A stretch of 64,000 bases of DNA, taken from positions 116,064,376-116,128,375 of the forward strand of contig NC_083342.1 in the NCBI RefSeq assembly GCF_019175385.1, given 5' to 3'. Shown one piece after another: positions 58,750 through 64,000 of the stretch. How positions within the stretch are numbered: position 1 is the first letter of the stretch; the number at the start of each line of letters is the position of its first letter. The position numbers and the translations under genes were made by a program. The stretch comes from Lycium barbarum. Taxonomy: Eukaryota > Streptophyta > Magnoliopsida > Solanales > Solanaceae. Under the pieces are notes generated by a model that ran no database searches, had not been told where the DNA came from, and was given only the letters and a program-made list of their open reading frames with translations.

Positions 58750-59587
58750 AGAATGTGCTGTAACACAAAAGAACACGCTTCCTATAGGAGGCAGTCAATT
58801 ATAAATTGTGCGTAGGTGGCTAGGTTTGTTGTGTACAAGTCAATTGAGAATTCCATTTTCCTTTAATTAGTCATTCATGTTTCCCTTTTCAAAGACGTGC
58901 ATTTCTAAGAGATGTTCCTCAGCAAAACGAAACTTTTTGGTCTAAAAGTATTACTTCAATAAACGAGAATAAAATGTTGAACTTTATTAAATTTTGTAAA
59001 AAATAATAATAATATTTATACTGTTGATAGATATTAGTTCAATTTAAAAAATTGATTAGGAAATGATTACTAATACCTTTTAAGGCCTACGAAAATAAAA
59101 TGATCACTATACCTTCTATGACAAGTTGAATTTGACTAATTTTGTAAGATATAATTTACAATGTCAGTGAATATAATATTTTTTTTAAAAAAAAATCGAT
59201 TAGGAAATGATTACTAGTACCTCTTAAGACCTACGCAAATGAAATGTACTAATGGGAATTAATCAAGTTGCAACCATCACGCAACGCTCCCATAGAAAAA
59301 CCTGCCATATAAATATAGGGGCACTTGATAGCTAGAAATTAACATTTCCAAGTCGGTCGAGGAAGTCCGATCATTAAATTTCAATAAGGAATATGGACTA
59401 TGACTTGAAAGAATTAGGGAAATATATGAAGTGCCTAATTTAAACAATCTTGAAAATTAAATCAGAAAAAGGAAAGGAAGAAAAAATTTACGAAGTAGTT
59501 TTATGAAGGGTCATCTCCATTTTTATTTTATTGTACCAAAGTTAATTTGTGACATAAATATTACTAATAAAGTGTCACAAAAAGTCA
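58750..59587. other. Spacer with a diverged direct repeat
   Basis: Copies of gattaggaaatgattacta with following acc(t)tttaag(g/a)cctacg at about 59055-59106 and 59198-59250 form a pair about 145 bp apart. No gene was recognised. Confidence 0.5.
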
Positions 59588-59596
59588 TTAAAAGTT

Positions 59597-60489
59597 TGGA
59601 AAAGGGCCAAATATACCCCTGTACTATCGGGAAAGTGCCAACTATACCCCTCTTTATACTTTGGGTCCAAATAATGTACCCCTACCGTTATACTTAATTT
59701 GGGCATAAATATACCCCTTCACCGTTAAAGTTGATCAAGGTGGACATCCAATCCCACGTGGCATTAATATTTTAATGAGGTGGATGCCACCTCACTAACC
59801 AAACTCAATTTTACCCCCACTGTTACAATGTCATCCAACAATGTTCCTCATCCATAATTAGAACTCATCGGTGGAGCTAAAGACAAGTTTATCTCTGCAT
59901 TTAAATTTAATAATCTGTATACAGGGGCGGATTTAGGTGGGTGTGACCCGAACACCCTCGGCAAAAAGTTACACAGTATATATAGGGTAGATTTTATGTG
60001 TTTGTGTGCATATATAAGCTATGAATATCCTAAATAACTCCAAAAGGTTAGCTCAAGCAGTACAGAGTGTTCAAAATTCTCTCCAGCGTATGCCTAGGGA
60101 CAACAAACTCTTTAATGTTTAGCTTTTGTTGCTTTTTTCGAATACCCTAAGTGAAAATCCTAGATCTGCCACTGTCTGTATATATAGTGCATATCCTATT
60201 GTTGCTTGGAATCGTCATATAGAGACTAACTTTGCAGCTTTTTTTAGGTTTGTTCCTGATGTTCGTCTCAGCGACTGTGTTTTAGGACTAGGGGAGGGTG
60301 GGGGTGGGGGGAAAATTGGGTTTGGTTAGTGCGGTGGCATGCCACGTGACATCCACCTCATTAAAATATTAATACCATGTGGGATTGGATGTCCACGTTG
60401 GTCAACTTTAATGGTGGAGGGGTGTATTTGTGTTCAAAATATAACGGTAGGGCCAAAGTATAACGAAGGGTATATTTGATCTTTTTCCG
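59597..60489. mobile_element. Mutator-like MITE (893 bp) with a nested hAT MITE
   Basis: Long inverted ends: tggaaaagggccaaatatac on the left, and on the right the reverse complement of cggaaaaagatcaaatatac. Similarity continues through gtggacatccaatcccac and attaatattttaatgaggtg. A perfect 9-bp duplication, ttaaaagtt, lies at 59588-59596 and 60490-60498. No transposase. Confidence 0.87.
59922..60174. mobile_element. hAT MITE (253 bp) nested in the Mutator-like MITE
   Basis: It starts CAGGGGCGGAT and ends ATCTGCCACTG (imperfect inverted repeats) and has a perfect 8-bp duplication, tctgtata, at 59914-59921 and 60175-60182. Confidence 0.87.
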
Positions 60490-60498
60490 TTAAAAGTT

Positions 60499-61870
60499 AT
60501 TTAACTTTGCCTAAATATCACAAGTAGTAACTCAACTTCTTATGCTTAGGCAAAGTTGAATGACTTTTTTATTACAAAACATAATTTAGTGACTTTCATA
60601 ATATTCTGGGTTAAAAGCTTTTTTTTAGTAATTTTAATGCAATAAAATAAATATTGAGTGACCATCTATACAATAAAAAACTCCAGATATGAATACATAT
60701 GGAGCTTGAATACGGCTTATGAAATTCGCTTCTACATCATTTTTACTAGCTATAAATCTTGAATGCGTCATAATTGGCACTTATTCCCCAATTTTGTGCC
60801 GATGTTTAAAATTTGTCCCTCAACGCAAATTATTTTTTGCGGGGCATACGTTTATATTTTCGTGCAATAATATCTCACAAGTTATGCCCGCATAAATAAA
60901 GAATTTATGCCCTACCGGACATAAGGTCGATTGGTGAAGCACAAAAATTAAAGATCAGCCTAGTCGAAGGACAAAAATTAAAGATCAGCCAATTTGAAAT
61001 ACAAAAGTGTAATTTTTCCTCTTATATTGTTCGAGCTAGTTACAATGACCGGAAGCTAGAAAGCCTGAAATACCTTTGGTACACTAATTGATCGTGAATT
61101 GGTATTTAATCAGACAGCAAAGCGTATAAAGAATTTAGTAAATAACTAGCAAAGATTTGTTTTTCCTCTTTCCAGATGATAAAGAAAAAAGAAAAAAAAA
61201 TGAGACCATCCAATCATAGCCAATTATAAATACGATGAATGGCAAGTTTGTGGAGCACCTTATCTACTGTAAGAAGAAATTAAGAATAGAGAAATAAATA
61301 TATGATACGAGGGTATAAACGAGAAAATGTTCTGAAATCCTAGAATTTAAGCTGCCCGAAAATATTATGGTCATATACGTTTTCTTTGTGATTGCACTGC
61401 ATCATTATTCAATTAATTAATATATATATACATCGATCGTATAATTAATTAAATTTTATATCAAGTACTTTAGCTTGTTATAATTTTTTAAAATATATTA
61501 TATAATTGTAATAGACTGATTGCACAGAGTTATATATATCTGATTGTATTCGTTTTAATTTAATGTACTTAAATTAAACTCAAATATGAGATAGTACTGG
61601 AATACATTTGAAGCGCGTTTCTAGCTTCCTGTTTTTGATTTTATGTTAATCATGTTTCATCTTAATTCCCTTGTCAAGTCAACAAATATACATTACCCAC
61701 AGAATATTATTTTTTAAAATTATAGTATTATTTTCTCCTGATTCTAAAACCTTACAGATAGCCACAAGTATTGTTCTCACGATTCACGCCTTAATCCGGA
61801 ATGAAGAAAAAGAAATGGTGCGTCCCATCACGTTAGTTGTTGACATTCCCTTGTACGCACCTCTTGTATC
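60499..61870. other. Upstream spacer of the plus-strand pectin methylesterase
   Basis: AT-rich. A repeat-like stretch with two copies of acaaaaattaaagatcagcc lies at about 60941-60990. It resembles, loosely, an aattttt...gccc stretch near 21240. No gene was recognised. Confidence 0.4.
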
Positions 61871-61878
61871 TATATAAA
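61871..61878 (+). promoter_or_regulatory. TATA box of the plus-strand pectin methylesterase
   Basis: tatataaa lies 76-83 bases upstream of the ATG at 61954, which would give a leader of about 50 bases. Confidence 0.65.
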
Positions 61879-61953
61879 GAAGCCAAAGGCAGCAAAATAT
61901 AACACAACTTGTCCCTCAAAAAATACTAGAAATTCCTCATAACATCCATAACA

Positions 61954-64000
61954 ATGACCAATATTCATTTGATTTTCCCACTTTTATTTGCTTCCTCTTT
62001 CTTTTTTCCATCCACCAATGGCTACTCTGAGGCAGCCATAAAATCTTGGTGCATCCAAACACCTCATCCACAACCTTGCGAGTACTTCTTGTCACAAAAT
62101 CCCAAATATTCAACTCCTATCAACAAAAAATCCGATTTTCTAAAAGTGTCACTAGAATTGGCCCTAGACCGTGCGTTACGTGCCCAAACGAACTCATATT
62201 CACTAGGTTCAAAATGCCGTAACGAGCGCGAAAAAGCTGCATGGGCCGATTGTATTGAACTCTATGAACACACAATCCAAAAAATCAAAACAACAGTTGA
62301 TCCAAAAGCTAAATGCACAGCTGCTGATGCTCAAACATGGCTAAGTACAGCCTTGACAAATCTCGACACATGTAGAGCCGGTTTCGAAGAACTCGGGGTC
62401 ACGGATTATGTGATGCCTTTGATGTCAAATAATGTTACATCTTTAATTAGTAACACTTTGTCTTTGAACCATGGTTACTATACCGAGCCTACTGCGACTC
62501 AAGTAGATGGATTTCCAACATGGGTTGCGCCTGGTGATAGGAAACTTTTGCAATCGCCATCGCCAGCTTCTCAGGCGAATATAGTGGTGGCTAAAGATGG
62601 TTCGGGGAATTTCAAGACTCTGAATGAAGCTGTTGCTTCTGCTGGGAACAGGAAAGGAAGTGGGAGATTTGTGATATATGTGAAGGCAGGGATTTATAGT
62701 GAAAATGTGGAGATAGGATCAAAGGTGAAGAATGTAATGTTGATTGGAGATGGCATGGGAAAGACAATTATCACAGGAAGCAAAAGTGTTGGAGGAGGAT
62801 CCACCACCTTTAAATCAGCCACAGTTGGTAAGTATAAACCAAAAACTATTCCAGTATAATTAAATTCTTTCTTTTATCGACTCAATGGAATTGGTGGCCT
62901 AAAGTTAAATCTTAATAAGAGGTCTCAAGTATATAAAATAAAATTAGCTTCTCCGTGCGTCACAAGTGCATCTCGTGCGCCGCGTGTGCAACTCTAGTCA
63001 ATTAGTAATAAAAAAAATTTAAATCACATATATATTGTTGTTAAATATGTGTCAGAGGGTGATCAAGACAAGAGTTTTTTTTACTTTTTTTTTTCTCCCA
63101 ACACATGAGTTGTACTATTTGACAAGTGCAAACTAAAATGCTACTTAAAATCTTAGACGCTATATATGAACAAACTCTAACCAACGGATGATTAATGCCA
63201 CTCGTGCCTTTGAAATCCTCTATATATATAGTTCAGCCGCACTAAGTATTAGACCTTAAAAAAAGCATGATTTGACAGTCAACTATATATTATCATTGGT
63301 TCGTACCTTCAAAAAGAGAAATATTAACCAGTTCTAGGACTAATATAACTTGTATGGATAATTTCGTCAACATGTCATGATTTGACAGTCAACTATATAT
63401 TATCATTGGTTCGTACCTTCAAAAAGAGAAATATTAACTAGTACTAGGACTAATATAACTTGTATGGATAATTTCGTCAACATGTCCAGCATATGCTAAT
63501 ATTGTGTCTTGTTTTATTTCTCAATGTCAGCTGTTGTCGGTGATGGATTTATTGCTCGAGGCATAACATTTAGGAACACTGCTGGCCCCCAAAACCACCA
63601 GGCAGTAGCCCTTCGATCCGGCTCTGATCTTTCAGTATTCTACCAATGTAGCTTTGAAGGGTACCAAGACACTCTTTACGTCCACTCTGATAGGCAATTT
63701 TACAGAGAATGCGATATTTATGGTACAGTCGATTTCATATTTGGTAACGCAGCAGTTGTGTTGCAAAATTGCAACATTTTCGCTAGAGACCCTCCGAACA
63801 AGACCAACACTGTTACAGCACAAGGCCGAACTGACCCCAACCAAAACACTGGAATTTCAATTCACAATTGCAGAATCACAGCAGCGTCTGATTTAAAGGC
63901 TTCTAAAAACTCAGTCAAGACCTATTTAGGAAGGCCATGGAAACAGTATTCAAGAACTGTTGTGATGAAAACATTTCTCGATGGATTGATTAATCCAGAA
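61954..64000 (+). CDS. Pectin methylesterase with inhibitor pro-region (3' end outside window)
   Basis: Secreted enzyme that demethylesterifies homogalacturonan in the wall. Exon 1 is 61954-62827; exon 2 starts at 63531 and runs off the window. About 448 residues are visible. Residues 1-23 ([19 protein letters not shown]...) look like a signal peptide. The inhibitor domain (about 24-180) has the expected Cys residues ([28 protein letters not shown]). A DRKLLQ processing motif precedes the enzyme, which begins [18 protein letters not shown]. Exon 2 carries the catalytic signatures: [21 protein letters not shown] and [10 protein letters not shown]. This is a typical type-I pectin methylesterase. 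Unlike the minus-strand gene at 24-27 kb, it has no intron between pro-region and enzyme, and its cleavage motif is intact. Confidence 0.95.
63266..63485 (+). repeat. 110-bp tandem duplication in the intron of the plus-strand pectin methylesterase
   Basis: Two copies (63266-63375, 63376-63485), each starting catgatttgacagtcaac, differ at about two positions (aaccagttctagg against aactagtactagg). The second ends 45 bp before the exon 2 acceptor. Confidence 0.92.

Overview
The window is plant nuclear DNA, almost certainly from a member of the Solanaceae. Its genes are intron-rich with GT-AG boundaries, the spacers are AT-rich, and the introns carry SINEs whose tails match the tobacco/tomato TS family. 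The rest is packed with hAT and Mutator MITEs, a Tekay-type Gypsy element, a Copia element and an Ogre/Tat-like LTR. The genus cannot be fixed from the sequence alone.

Left third (1-20.5 kb): two housekeeping genes lie tail to tail. On the + strand are the last 14 exons of tubulin-folding cofactor D (128-9829, 979 residues visible, 5' end outside the window). On the - strand is a complete 16-exon type-1 methionine aminopeptidase with a MYND-like zinc finger (20493 to 12324, 402 aa). A 1-kb hAT MITE with an 8-bp target duplication sits between their 3' ends, and several SINEs, a TRIM-like remnant and a miRNA-sized hairpin lie in their introns.

Middle (20.5-28 kb): after a spacer and a 1.7-kb inverted-repeat element comes a three-exon pectin methylesterase on the - strand (27636 to 24433, 493 aa) with a hAT MITE in intron 1. 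At the right edge (61954 to the window end, + strand) is a second pectin methylesterase, cut by the window. The two enzymes point away from each other and act on cell-wall homogalacturonan.

Between the two pectin methylesterases lies about 34 kb built mostly of mobile DNA. From left to right it holds: a 0.7-0.9-kb tandem duplication, one copy of which took a MITE; two inverted copies of one hAT MITE; an 8.9-kb Gypsy/chromovirus element inserted into the second MITE copy (5-bp duplication); a SINE; a Copia element; and, inside that Copia element's 3' LTR, a 5.0-kb Ogre/Tat-like solo LTR and a 1.1-kb Mutator-like element. Further right come a 1.9-kb palindromic Mutator-like fold-back element, itself interrupted, and a 0.9-kb Mutator-like MITE with a hAT MITE nested inside. 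Most boundaries are supported by target-site duplications, so the order of insertion can be read directly.

Both retrotransposon polyproteins are broken. In the Gypsy element every in-frame stop is one cytosine-to-thymine step (on one strand or the other) from the expected codon, as methylcytosine deamination would give. I saw no unknown gene system. The most unusual signals are the fold-back element, the Copia primer-binding site that resembles an internal tRNA-Ile anticodon arm, the stacked insertions, and the intronic hairpin.
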